A DNA stretch of 64,000 nucleotides, from NCBI RefSeq assembly GCF_004331695.1, contig NZ_SJSL01000002.1, positions 1,054,001 to 1,118,000 on the forward strand, read 5' to 3'. This DNA comes from Pedobacter psychroterrae. GTDB taxonomy: Bacteria; Bacteroidota; Bacteroidia; Sphingobacteriales; Sphingobacteriaceae. Position 1 is the first letter of the stretch. Each line of letters starts with the position of its first letter. Made by a program: the position numbers and the translations under genes. Below, piece after piece: positions 38,259 through 46,397 of the stretch. The notes under the pieces were generated by a model. The model was not told the DNA's origin. It saw nothing but the letters and a program-made list of their open reading frames with translations, and made no database searches.

Positions 38259-39593
38259 ATGCAAGATACCGTTCTGATCATCGATGACGAGAAAAAGTTA
38301 TGCAGCCTTTTGGCCCGTATCATAGAACTGGAAGGTTTTAAAGTCTTTCAGGCCTATACAGGTAAGGAGGGACTGAAAATCCTTAAGACAGAAGATATCC
38401 TCGTCGTGCTGAGTGATGTCAAGCTTCCTGACTACAATGGAGTTGAATTGGTCAGGGAAATCAAAAAGATCAGGCCCAGTGCCGAAGTGATCAACCTGAC
38501 TGCTTTTGGTACAATAGCTGATGGTGTAATGGCTATGCGAAATGGTGCTTTTGATTACATCACCAAGGGAGACGACAACGATAAAATTATTCCGCTGGTT
38601 TATAAAGCAATGGACAAAGCCAAGCTAAAAGCCCGTGTCTATGAACTTGAAAATAAGATCCATAGGAAATATAATTTTGATTCTATCCTCGGCAAGTCCA
38701 AGGCTATAAAGGATGCCATCACGCTAGCGCAAAAGGTAGCCGGCACGACTACCACGGTGTTGCTTTTGGGGGAAACCGGAACGGGCAAAGAGGTATTTGC
38801 ACAGGCCATTCATTATGAAAGCCATAGAAAATTAAAACCCTTTGTAGCAGTAAATTGCAGTGGCTTTAGTCCGGAGCTGCTGGAAAGTGAATTGTTTGGC
38901 TATAAAGCAGGTGCCTTCACAGGGGCAATAAAAGATAAAAGAGGTTTACTGGAAGAAGCCAATGAAGGAACCCTATTCCTGGATGAGATTGGTGAAATGA
39001 ACCTTGACCTGCAGGCAAAGTTGTTACGGGTACTGGAGAACCAGACTTATATCAAAGTTGGTGATACCCAGACCAGTCAGGTGAATGTGCGGATTGTTGC
39101 CGCTACCAACAGGGATCTGAAAACCGAGGCAGAGGCCGGCAGGTTCCGGCTTGACCTTTTCTACAGGCTATCTGTATTCTCCATTGAACTGCCACCTTTA
39201 TCGCACAGGCGTGAAGACATTCTTCCGATCGCAATGCATTATCTGTCAGAGTTTACAGCCAAAGTGAATAAGCCGGAATTTACCCTCGATAAGGAGTTTT
39301 CCAGGCTCCTGACTGCGCACAGCTGGAAAGGAAACATCCGTGAACTTAAAAACATTATGGAGCGTGTAGTGATCCTCGCTGATGATGCAGTAATTTCTCC
39401 AGTTCTGCTTCCGTTTGAATTTCATCACCAGTCCAAAGGAGCCGATTCTATGAACATGCAAGCGATGGAAAAGCAACACTTAATTAAAGTGTTAAAATTT
39501 ACAGGAGGCAACAAAACAGAAGCTTCCCGCCTGCTCGGTATAGGGCTTACTACCTTATATCGCAAAATCGAGGAATATAAAATAGAAGGGTAA
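38259..39593 (+). CDS. Sigma-54-dependent response regulator (NtrC family)
   Basis: 444 residues from ATG 38259. The receiver domain (about 1-125) has the phospho-acceptor Asp in LSDVKLPD near 52. The AAA+ domain has Walker A GETGTGKE near 170 and the sigma-54 contact loop GAFTGA near 218. A Fis-type helix-turn-helix closes the protein (NKTEASRLLGIGLTTLYRKI). No histidine kinase adjoins, so the partner is elsewhere. The neighbouring flavoprotein may be a target, inferred only from divergent orientation. Confidence 0.93.
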   Translation: MQDTVLIIDDEKKLCSLLARIIELEGFKVFQAYTGKEGLKILKTEDILVVLSDVKLPDYNGVELVREIKKIRPSAEVINLTAFGTIADGVMAMRNGAFDYITKGDDNDKIIPLVYKAMDKAKLKARVYELENKIHRKYNFDSILGKSKAIKDAITLAQKVAGTTTTVLLLGETGTGKEVFAQAIHYESHRKLKPFVAVNCSGFSPELLESELFGYKAGAFTGAIKDKRGLLEEANEGTLFLDEIGEMNLDLQAKLLRVLENQTYIKVGDTQTSQVNVRIVAATNRDLKTEAEAGRFRLDLFYRLSVFSIELPPLSHRREDILPIAMHYLSEFTAKVNKPEFTLDKEFSRLLTAHSWKGNIRELKNIMERVVILADDAVISPVLLPFEFHHQSKGADSMNMQAMEKQHLIKVLKFTGGNKTEASRLLGIGLTTLYRKIEEYKIEG

Positions 39594-39658
39594 GACAACA
39601 GACAATTCAGTATAAGACAAGGACCTGTCTTCGATTTGCGTTTGATCTGACACCCTTT

Positions 39659-39713
39659 CAGCTTCGGACCAGCTTCGGGCCAGCTTCGGCTCAGGTTCGG
39701 ACCAGGGTCGGAA
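39659..39713. repeat. Five degenerate 11-bp tandem repeats
   Basis: Units start at 39659, 39670, 39681, 39692 and 39703: CAGCTTCGGAC, CAGCTTCGGGC, CAGCTTCGGCT, CAGGTTCGGAC, CAGGGTCGGAA. The core TTCGG/GTCGG is kept in each. It lies 66 bases after the sigma-54 regulator stop in an otherwise non-coding gap (39594-40183). The period of 11 is not a codon multiple. Confidence 0.85.
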
Positions 39714-39882
39714 AAACCCGACTGGGAGCCGTTGCTGACCCGATGGTGGTTAGTTGCCCATCCGTAGGCAGAACACACACAGACAAAAGGCAAATAGAAA
39801 AGCTGCCGCAAGATTATAGCTGCAAAAACAACTGAATGTATTCTTTTTCTCAATCATCTATACCTGTCATTCTTTTTTTGTT

Positions 39883-39890
39883 TAGCTTTG
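39883..39890 (+). promoter_or_regulatory. -7 promoter box of the cobalamin operon
   Basis: TAGCTTTG, an exact TAnnTTTG, lies about 10 bases before the riboswitch. A transcript starting near 39897 would contain the whole aptamer. Confidence 0.6.
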
Positions 39891-39899
39891 CATCGCTTT

Positions 39900-40072
39900 T
39901 GGTTCTTTTCTCAATGTTGGGATAAGATTAAAAGGGAATCAGGTGTAAATCCTGAACAGACCCGCTGCTGTAAGCTTCATAACGGTGTTCAAATCATAGC
40001 CACTTGTCAAATCTTCAAAAGAAGAGCGATTGGGAAGGCAGGACAACCGGAAGTAAGTCAGAAGACCTGCCA
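39900..40072 (+). promoter_or_regulatory. Cobalamin (B12) riboswitch
   Basis: The conserved aptamer blocks appear in order: AAAGGGAATCAGGTGTAAAT with CCTGAACAGACCCGCTGCTG (39931-39970), a GCCACTT block (40009-40015), TGGGAAGGC (40031-40039) and the B12 box AGTAAGTCAGAAGACCTGCC (40052-40071). It lies about 110 bases before btuB. With B12 bound it should lower expression of btuB and the lipoprotein genes behind it. I see no terminator with a T run after it, so control of translation is more likely. A possible expression-platform hairpin is around 40090-40112. Confidence 0.93.
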
Positions 40073-40183
40073 TAAGTAGTATATTTCATAGCTTTCGGGG
40101 ACTGAAGCTTGGAGTGAGTGCTTTTATTTGTATTTCATTTCCTTGATCCAACTGTTTGCTGTGGGTAATAACTCACAACAAAA

Positions 40184-42259
40184 ATGAGAAGAAACAAAAA
40201 TGCCTTTGCAGGTGTAAATTGTGTTTTTTTAACCTTAATAACTACGCTTTTGCTGAGTGGTATAGGTATACCTGTGATTTTACAGGCTCAAACAGTGCCG
40301 GCCCAAAAGGTAGCTGCCCAGCCAGATTCCCTTGATAAAATAAATCAACTGAATGAGGTAGAGATCAGGAAGATCAAAGTAAGCAGGCGACAAACATCCT
40401 CAACACCCTTACAAATATTATCAGGATCGGAACTTCAAAAGTTAAATAGCTTGTCAGTTGCCGATGCTGTCAGGTATTTTTCAGGGGTGCAATTGAAAGA
40501 TTATGGGGGCATAGGGGGGATGAAGACGCTAAACATCCGTAGTTTGGGTACCAACCATACCGGTGTTTTTTATGATGGTATACAACTTGGAAATGCACAG
40601 AACGGACAGGTAGATCTTGGTAAATATTCGCTGGACAACATTGAAGAAATAGCACTTTACAATGGTCAGAAAAGCACCATATTTCAGCCGGCAAAGGGTT
40701 TTGCGACGGCTAGCTCACTTTACTTAAAGGCGCGGCAGCCGGTATTTGAAAAAGATAAAACCTATCTTATAAATGCTTATTTAAAAACGGGCTCTTTTGG
40801 ATTAATCAATCCTTCTGTTTTATGGCAGAACAAGCTTGGTAGCAATTTTAACAGCAGCGTAAATGCTGAATATACCCGGGCAGACGGCAAATATAAGTTT
40901 AGGTATACCAATGGCGTGTATGATACAACTGCAGTGAGAAATAACGGAGATGTAGAAAGAATGCGACTGGAATTGGCACTAAACGGAGTATTGAACGATA
41001 GCAGTACACTCAGCACCAGGGTATACCTATATAGTGATGAGATGGGCCTTCCCGGTGCCATCGTTAGCAACAAATTCAACTACCTGCAACGGACATGGAA
41101 CCAGAACCTGTTTGTACAATCTACCTATCAAAAGGATATTACAAAAAAGTACAGCCTGATGGCCAATGCAAAGTATGGGTATGACTATAACCGTTACCTT
41201 GATCCAGAAAATGTATCGCTGAATGGGCTATTGGACAACCACTATCACCATCAGGAAGTTTATCTGTCGGCTGCAAACCAGTACCATCTTACTAAGTTTT
41301 GGGATCTGGTGCTTTCTGCCGATTACCAGATGAATTCGTTGGATGCTGATGTTTACTTATTTTCTTACCCCACCAGAAATACTTTTTTAACCGCACTGGC
41401 TACGCACCTTAATTTTAAAAACCTGGATGTGCAGGCCAATCTATTGGGTACATATATCCACGACAGGGTGGAGGACGGGACACCTGCTGGTACGAAGCAG
41501 AAGTTAAGCCCTACACTGATGGTTTCATGGCAGCCTTTTAATGGTAAGGAATTTAGAATACGCTCGTTTTATAAGGAAATATTCAGGATGCCTACTTTTA
41601 ACGATTTATATTATACAGATTTTAGAAGAGCTTATATCCGTCCGGAATCTGCCAGGCAGTACGATTTGGGTGTTACCTATATTAAAGTATTTCATAAGAG
41701 CTACTTACAGCAGGTATCTATACAAACAGATGCCTATTACAATGAAGTAAGAGACAAGATAGTGGCCGTTCCGGGCAATAATTCGCAGCGATGGAGCGTA
41801 GAAAATATTGGAGAAGTGGAGATAAAAGGTATTGATGTGAATATACAGACCAATTGGAAAGTACAACCTCTTGATTTTAATGTAGGTATCAATTATACCT
41901 GGCAGCAAGCACTGGATGTAACGCCCTTGTCGATAAACCCAGATTACGGTCGACAAATCCCGTATACGCCTGAGCACAGTGGATCGGTGCTTTTTGCAGC
42001 CTCTTTAAAAAAGCTGTCACTCAATTACAGTTTTATTTATACAGGAGCGCGTTATAACCAGAAAGCAAATATTCCGGTAAATTATATACAGCCCTGGTAC
42101 ACACATGATTTAGCGTTGAATTATTTGACGAAGGTTGCAAAAAGCAAGGTTAGGGTGGGTGCAGAAATAAACAACCTGCTCAACCAGTATTATGACGTGA
42201 TCGCTAATTTTCCAATGCCTGGACGTTCCTTCCGTTTCACTTTAATTTATAGTTATTAA
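40184..42259 (+). CDS. btuB: TonB-dependent outer-membrane receptor for cobalamin (BtuB-like)
   Basis: 691 residues. A signal peptide spans about 1-37. The plug domain follows (about 60-160), with DAVRYFSGVQLKDYGGIGG and LNIRSLGTNHTGVFYDGIQL. The 22-strand-type barrel ends in an aromatic residue, RFTLIYSY. Assignment to B12 rests on the cobalamin riboswitch directly upstream and the BtuG-like genes behind it. It imports substrate across the outer membrane using TonB energy. The next gene starts one base after its stop. Confidence 0.92.
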   Translation: MRRNKNAFAGVNCVFLTLITTLLLSGIGIPVILQAQTVPAQKVAAQPDSLDKINQLNEVEIRKIKVSRRQTSSTPLQILSGSELQKLNSLSVADAVRYFSGVQLKDYGGIGGMKTLNIRSLGTNHTGVFYDGIQLGNAQNGQVDLGKYSLDNIEEIALYNGQKSTIFQPAKGFATASSLYLKARQPVFEKDKTYLINAYLKTGSFGLINPSVLWQNKLGSNFNSSVNAEYTRADGKYKFRYTNGVYDTTAVRNNGDVERMRLELALNGVLNDSSTLSTRVYLYSDEMGLPGAIVSNKFNYLQRTWNQNLFVQSTYQKDITKKYSLMANAKYGYDYNRYLDPENVSLNGLLDNHYHHQEVYLSAANQYHLTKFWDLVLSADYQMNSLDADVYLFSYPTRNTFLTALATHLNFKNLDVQANLLGTYIHDRVEDGTPAGTKQKLSPTLMVSWQPFNGKEFRIRSFYKEIFRMPTFNDLYYTDFRRAYIRPESARQYDLGVTYIKVFHKSYLQQVSIQTDAYYNEVRDKIVAVPGNNSQRWSVENIGEVEIKGIDVNIQTNWKVQPLDFNVGINYTWQQALDVTPLSINPDYGRQIPYTPEHSGSVLFAASLKKLSLNYSFIYTGARYNQKANIPVNYIQPWYTHDLALNYLTKVAKSKVRVGAEINNLLNQYYDVIANFPMPGRSFRFTLIYSY

Positions 42260-42260
42260 T

Positions 42261-43400
42261 ATGCGCATCAATAATTTGAGATATATAGTGGTTATGTTGT
42301 TCGCAGTGGCGTTCCTGGCATCCTGTCGTAAAGACCCTAAGCCAGTTCCGGAGGAGGTAGTAGAAACGCTTTTTCCGGCGGATTTGAATGTGGCTGTTAA
42401 AGGTCTCTACCTGGTTAATGAAGGAAATATGAGCATGAACAAGGCTTCGCTGGATTATGTGGACTTTACTTCGGGTCAATATAGAAGGAATATTTATAAT
42501 CAATCGAACCCTCAGATTACCAAAGGGTTGGGTGATGTAGCGAATGATATAGGCGTATATGGGTCGAAGTTGTATATCGTGGTAAACGGCTCTAACAAGG
42601 TGGAGGTATTGGATGTGAAGACAGGTAGGCGTTTGGGTCAGGTTGACCTGCTGAATCCCCGCTATATCATTTTCAACCAAGGCAAGGTATATGTAAGTTC
42701 TTATCTGGGGCAAATTGGGGATCCGAATGCGCCTAAAGGCATTGTGGCTGAAATAGATACCCTGACTTTAAAAGAAATAAGAAGAACGGAAGTAGGCCGG
42801 CAACCTGAAGAAATGGCGGTGGTTGGCGGTAAACTGTATGTAGCCAATTCAGGAGGGTATAGTCCGGAGAAGTATGAACGGACGATCTCTGTGGTGAGTT
42901 TGGTAACTTTAAAAGAAATCAATACCATTGATGTTGCCATTAATCTGCACCGCTTAAAAGCAGATAAGTATGGAGACTTGTATGTAACCTCCAGGGGCGA
43001 TACTAAAAATATACCGTCCAAATTGTATGTAATCAATACACAAACTGAACAGGTGAAAAAAGTCTTTGATATTTCGGCGGGTAACCTGGCTATCGATGAT
43101 GATCTTGCTTACATCTATAGTGCAGAATTTAACAGCAGTACGGGAATGAATTCCATTTCTTATACCATGCTGAACGTCAAAGATGAAACTTTACTTACTA
43201 CAAAATTCATCACTGATGGCACTGATATTAAACTGCCCTATGGGATAGCCGTGCATCCTGTTACCAAGGAAGTTTTTGTGACCGATGCTACGGATTACGT
43301 CACCCCGGGAGTGCTGTATTGCTTTGATGTTAGTGGTAAGAAGAAATGGTCTGTACAGACCGGTGATATTCCGGCACAATTTGCATTTGTATATAAATAG
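42261..43400 (+). CDS. BtuG-like beta-propeller surface lipoprotein (DUF5074/YncE-type), copy 1
   Basis: 379 residues with lipobox LASC (Cys22), then RKDPKP, a lipoprotein surface-export type signal. The body is a repeated propeller pattern (GVYGSKLYIVVNGSNKVEVLD, AVVGGKLYVANSGG, ISVVSLVTLKEINTIDV). In Bacteroides, BtuG proteins of this architecture sit on BtuB and bind B12 very tightly. The same gene order here, under a cobalamin riboswitch, supports that role. It starts one base after the btuB stop. Confidence 0.85.
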   Translation: MRINNLRYIVVMLFAVAFLASCRKDPKPVPEEVVETLFPADLNVAVKGLYLVNEGNMSMNKASLDYVDFTSGQYRRNIYNQSNPQITKGLGDVANDIGVYGSKLYIVVNGSNKVEVLDVKTGRRLGQVDLLNPRYIIFNQGKVYVSSYLGQIGDPNAPKGIVAEIDTLTLKEIRRTEVGRQPEEMAVVGGKLYVANSGGYSPEKYERTISVVSLVTLKEINTIDVAINLHRLKADKYGDLYVTSRGDTKNIPSKLYVINTQTEQVKKVFDISAGNLAIDDDLAYIYSAEFNSSTGMNSISYTMLNVKDETLLTTKFITDGTDIKLPYGIAVHPVTKEVFVTDATDYVTPGVLYCFDVSGKKKWSVQTGDIPAQFAFVYK

Positions 43401-43419
43401 AAAAATAAAATAAACAACA

Positions 43420-44532
43420 ATGAATAAATCAATTTTCAATTCGGTTAGGTTTGTAGCAGCAGGGCTGATTAGTTTAGCAGTTTTAAGTTCTTGTAAGAAA
43501 GATAAAATGAAGGATCCTGTGGGTGATCCGCTTCCAAAGTCTACACTTGGAGTATATGTCTTGGCAGAGGGTGCTTTCGGTCGGCCAAATAATAGTACCA
43601 TTACTTATTATGATATTGCTAGTAAAGCTGTAGATAAAGACTATTTTAAGACAAAGAACGGTATTGATTTGGGGACTGACGCTAACGACCTAAAGCAATA
43701 TGGTAGTAAAATGTATTGTGTGGTCACCGGAAGTGCCGGTATCATAAACGATGCTTATGTGGAAGTTATCAATATTACTACTGGTAAATCAATTAAAAGA
43801 ATTTCTTTTTCGGATGCCATAGGCGATTTTCATCCTCGCTATATTGTCTTTAATAAAAATAAAGCGTATGTATCTAGCTATGACGGGAATATCAGTAAGA
43901 TCGATACCGCTGCACTGACAATTGAGTCAAGGGTAAAAGTTGGTGGTGCTCTTGAAGGAATGGCTATTGTGAATAATAAACTTTATGTTGCTAACTCTAG
44001 CCATCCTTTTATTATAGATCCAAACAATTCGTCGGTTTCTGTTTTAGACTTAAGCACTTTTACCAAGAAGACAGAGATTCCCGTTAGTTTTAACCCAACT
44101 AAGCTTGCAGCGGCATCTAATGGAGATGTTTATGTGATTACCAGCGGACAGTATTTGCCTGAGATCAAGCCAGCTTTTGAAAGGATCAACACCATTTCAG
44201 ATACAAAAACTCAGACATATGATTTAGGGATTAGTGCTCTTGCAATTGGCGCAAACAAAACATTGGCCATTACTAATTATCCTAATCTCTTAAAAGCGAT
44301 AGACGTAAATACTGGTACCCTCAATGCAGAATTTATTACAGACGCAACACATATTACCTCTCTTTATGCTCTGACTTTCAATCCAATAAATAATGACATA
44401 TTTGTATTTGATGCCACTGATTATTCGGGCGACGGTAAGGCTTTTAGTTTTGATTCCAATGGTAAAAAAACTTTAGAGTTTCCTACCGGTACTGCTCCTA
44501 AAGCTGGAGTTTTTCATTACAGTTACAAATAA
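43420..44532 (+). CDS. BtuG-like beta-propeller surface lipoprotein (DUF5074/YncE-type), copy 2
   Basis: 370 residues, lipobox LSSC (Cys25) followed by KKDKMKD. The propeller repeats align with copy 1: DLKQYGSKMYCVVTGSAG, FNKNKAYVSSYDGNISKID, AIVNNKLYVANSS, TDATHITSLYALTFNPINND. The two copies are diverged, not a recent duplication, which suggests distinct roles, for example different corrinoids or docking to another transporter. It is 19 bases downstream of copy 1 in the same operon. Confidence 0.83.
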   Translation: MNKSIFNSVRFVAAGLISLAVLSSCKKDKMKDPVGDPLPKSTLGVYVLAEGAFGRPNNSTITYYDIASKAVDKDYFKTKNGIDLGTDANDLKQYGSKMYCVVTGSAGIINDAYVEVINITTGKSIKRISFSDAIGDFHPRYIVFNKNKAYVSSYDGNISKIDTAALTIESRVKVGGALEGMAIVNNKLYVANSSHPFIIDPNNSSVSVLDLSTFTKKTEIPVSFNPTKLAAASNGDVYVITSGQYLPEIKPAFERINTISDTKTQTYDLGISALAIGANKTLAITNYPNLLKAIDVNTGTLNAEFITDATHITSLYALTFNPINNDIFVFDATDYSGDGKAFSFDSNGKKTLEFPTGTAPKAGVFHYSYK

Positions 44533-44562
44533 TCATAAATGCTACAATTAAACAAACATCCC

Positions 44563-45660
44563 ATGAGAATAAAACAATACCTGTCCGCTGCCTTAGTTTG
44601 CGTTGCCTTGTTTAGCGCCTGTAAAAAAGATGAACCCGCTGAAAAAGTACCTGAAGTGACTATGTCCATCGAAGGCAATGCCCTGAATGGTAAAGTCAAC
44701 GAGAAAATCGCCTTTGCAGCGGTAAGCCCGAGTGGTAAATCGTATCAACACGAGTGGAAGTTGGATGGCACAGTGAAAAGTACGACAGCTACTTATGATT
44801 TTACACCTGCACAGTCTGGAATATTTATAGTGGAGCATACCGCTACGAACAGCGCCGGTAGTGCCAGTTTTAAATACACGGTGAATGTAGGTGTACCTAC
44901 TGTTCCGGTTACACCTACCAGCAATATGTATGTGACCAATATGTTCGAGTTTTTGCCGGCTCCTGGTCAAAATACCAACAAAACTCTTGGAATTATTACA
45001 GCAGCTGAAAGTCTGAAAGGCAAAAAAGGATTGGTATCTCTTGGTGCATGGGGCGGTTATATCGTGCTGGGTTTTGATCATACGGTGATCAATGAGCCAG
45101 GAAAGGAAGATATCATAGTGTACAACAATGCGCAATCTAACTTTGCTGAGCCAGCTGTGGTTTGGGTAATGCAGGACGAGAATGGCAATGCCAAGCCAGA
45201 TGATACCTGGTATGAACTGAAGGGAAGTGAATTTGGAAAGGAAGGCTATGTGCGCAATTATGAAGTAACTTATACCAAACCTGCGGTAGGGGGTAGTATA
45301 GCATGGAAAGACAACAAAGGTCAAACTGGTACTGTCAATATCTTTAGTGCTTCTTTTCAATCTTTTCCCAACTGGCTAACAGGTACGGAATATACATTAA
45401 AAGGATCTTTACTGCCTACTACCGGTATTAAACCTGGCGGACTGGTTACCAGTATGCCTTTTGGCTTTGGTTATGCAGATAACACAGTTAATGGCGATAA
45501 ACTGGACATTGCAAATGCAATGGATAAAAACGGAAATGCGAAGTCGCTTTCAGGAATTGATTTCATTAAAATCCAGACAGGAATACAGGCGAATTTGGGT
45601 GTTCTGGGTGAATTGTCCACCGAAGTAGTGGGCGTAGCCGATCTTAGCCTTGTTAAATAA
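44563..45660 (+). CDS. PKD-domain surface lipoprotein of the B12 operon
   Basis: 365 residues from ATG 44563 (the ATG at 44539 adds eight residues before the signal peptide). The lipobox is FSAC (Cys20), then KKDEPAE. A PKD/Ig-like domain covers about 32-108 (KIAFAAVSPSGKSYQHEWKL, FIVEHTATNSAGSASFKYTV). A larger C-terminal domain of unknown type runs from about 120 (GAWGGYIVLGFDHTVINEPG, NAQSNFAEPAVVWVMQDENG). Proteins like it occur beside BtuB/BtuG genes in other Bacteroidota. A corrinoid-binding or accessory role is inferred from the operon. Confidence 0.82.
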   Translation: MRIKQYLSAALVCVALFSACKKDEPAEKVPEVTMSIEGNALNGKVNEKIAFAAVSPSGKSYQHEWKLDGTVKSTTATYDFTPAQSGIFIVEHTATNSAGSASFKYTVNVGVPTVPVTPTSNMYVTNMFEFLPAPGQNTNKTLGIITAAESLKGKKGLVSLGAWGGYIVLGFDHTVINEPGKEDIIVYNNAQSNFAEPAVVWVMQDENGNAKPDDTWYELKGSEFGKEGYVRNYEVTYTKPAVGGSIAWKDNKGQTGTVNIFSASFQSFPNWLTGTEYTLKGSLLPTTGIKPGGLVTSMPFGFGYADNTVNGDKLDIANAMDKNGNAKSLSGIDFIKIQTGIQANLGVLGELSTEVVGVADLSLVK

Positions 45661-45690
45661 ATCGTTTGTGTACCAACCCGGAATTTTAGC

Positions 45691-45722
45691 TTGTTTTTAT
45701 ACCAATGAAATACATAACTTTG
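45691..45722 (+). promoter_or_regulatory. Promoter of the DUF6580 gene
   Basis: TTG at 45691-45693 and TAACTTTG at 45715-45722 (exact TAnnTTTG) are 21 bases apart, ending 18 bases before the ATG. The gene can therefore be transcribed apart from the riboswitch-controlled operon. Confidence 0.6.
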
Positions 45723-45740
45723 CTACATAATTAAATAACC

Positions 45741-46322
45741 ATGTCTGATATCAAATTTAATCCCCGTATTCTCGTAGTCTTACTGATTATTGTCTTTATA
45801 AGTGTTATTCGTATTGTGATGCCTTATTCTGATAATTTTGATAGCATTGCTGGATTTTCTGCGGTAGGGGCTATCGCATTATTTGGTGGTGCTTACTTCA
45901 ATACTAATTTCAAGGCTTTTGGTTTTCCACTGGCAATTTTGCTGTTAAGTGATATTTTCATTGCGCAGACTTCCGGGTACGGCTTTTTTTATGCGGGTTG
46001 GTATTGGACGTATATCGCTTTTATACTGATGGTATTTGCAGCTAAGTTTTTGCTGGCAAAAATTAATGTACTAAATTTTGTTACTTCTGTAATTGCTATT
46101 GTATTGATCCACTGGATTGTAAGTGACATTAGCGCCATGTATATTCCCGGATTATATGAGCCTACACTTGCAGGTTATTGGAAGTGCCTGGTAGCAGCGA
46201 TTCCTTTTGAACTGAAATTTTTATATGGTACAGTTATTTACGGTGGCGTAATGTTTGGTGCTTTTGAACTGCTTAAAGTGAAGTATCCTGCATTGAGCCT
46301 GGTAAGAGTTACTGCAAGATAA
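45741..46322 (+). CDS. DUF6580 family multi-span membrane protein, possible ECF-type substrate component
   Basis: 193 residues with about six hydrophobic segments (LVVLLIIVFISVIRIV, GFSAVGAIALFGGAYF, FPLAILLLSDIFIA, YIAFILMVFAAKFLL, FVTSVIAIVLIHWIV and a last one near 165). Size and topology resemble S components of ECF vitamin transporters, including the B12-specific BtuM family. It directly follows the B12 operon, so transport of a corrinoid or its base across the inner membrane is an attractive guess. Only one Cys is present (WKCLVAA). The family function is not established. Confidence 0.8.
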   Translation: MSDIKFNPRILVVLLIIVFISVIRIVMPYSDNFDSIAGFSAVGAIALFGGAYFNTNFKAFGFPLAILLLSDIFIAQTSGYGFFYAGWYWTYIAFILMVFAAKFLLAKINVLNFVTSVIAIVLIHWIVSDISAMYIPGLYEPTLAGYWKCLVAAIPFELKFLYGTVIYGGVMFGAFELLKVKYPALSLVRVTAR

Positions 46323-46339
46323 GCAACTCCAAAATAATA

Positions 46340-46370
46340 TCGTCATCCTGAATTTATTTCAGGATGACGA
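46340..46370. repeat. Perfect palindrome between convergent genes
   Basis: The arms TCGTCATCCTGAA (46340-46352) and TTCAGGATGACGA (46358-46370) surround a 5-base loop. There is no T run. The GTCATCCTGAA sequence resembles dispersed palindromes common between genes in Bacteroidota. It may act as a terminator for both flanking genes. Confidence 0.75.
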
Positions 46371-46397
46371 TCGTTTAGATCAATTCTCGCGATCTGC

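Noticed and set aside
39659-39713. CRISPR-like reading of the 11-bp repeats
   Set aside because: Units are too short, directly adjacent, without spacers, and no cas gene is near.
39888-40079. 63-codon open frame in the riboswitch region
   Set aside because: It coincides with the cobalamin aptamer, has no ribosome-binding or family support, and its sequence is explained by the RNA.
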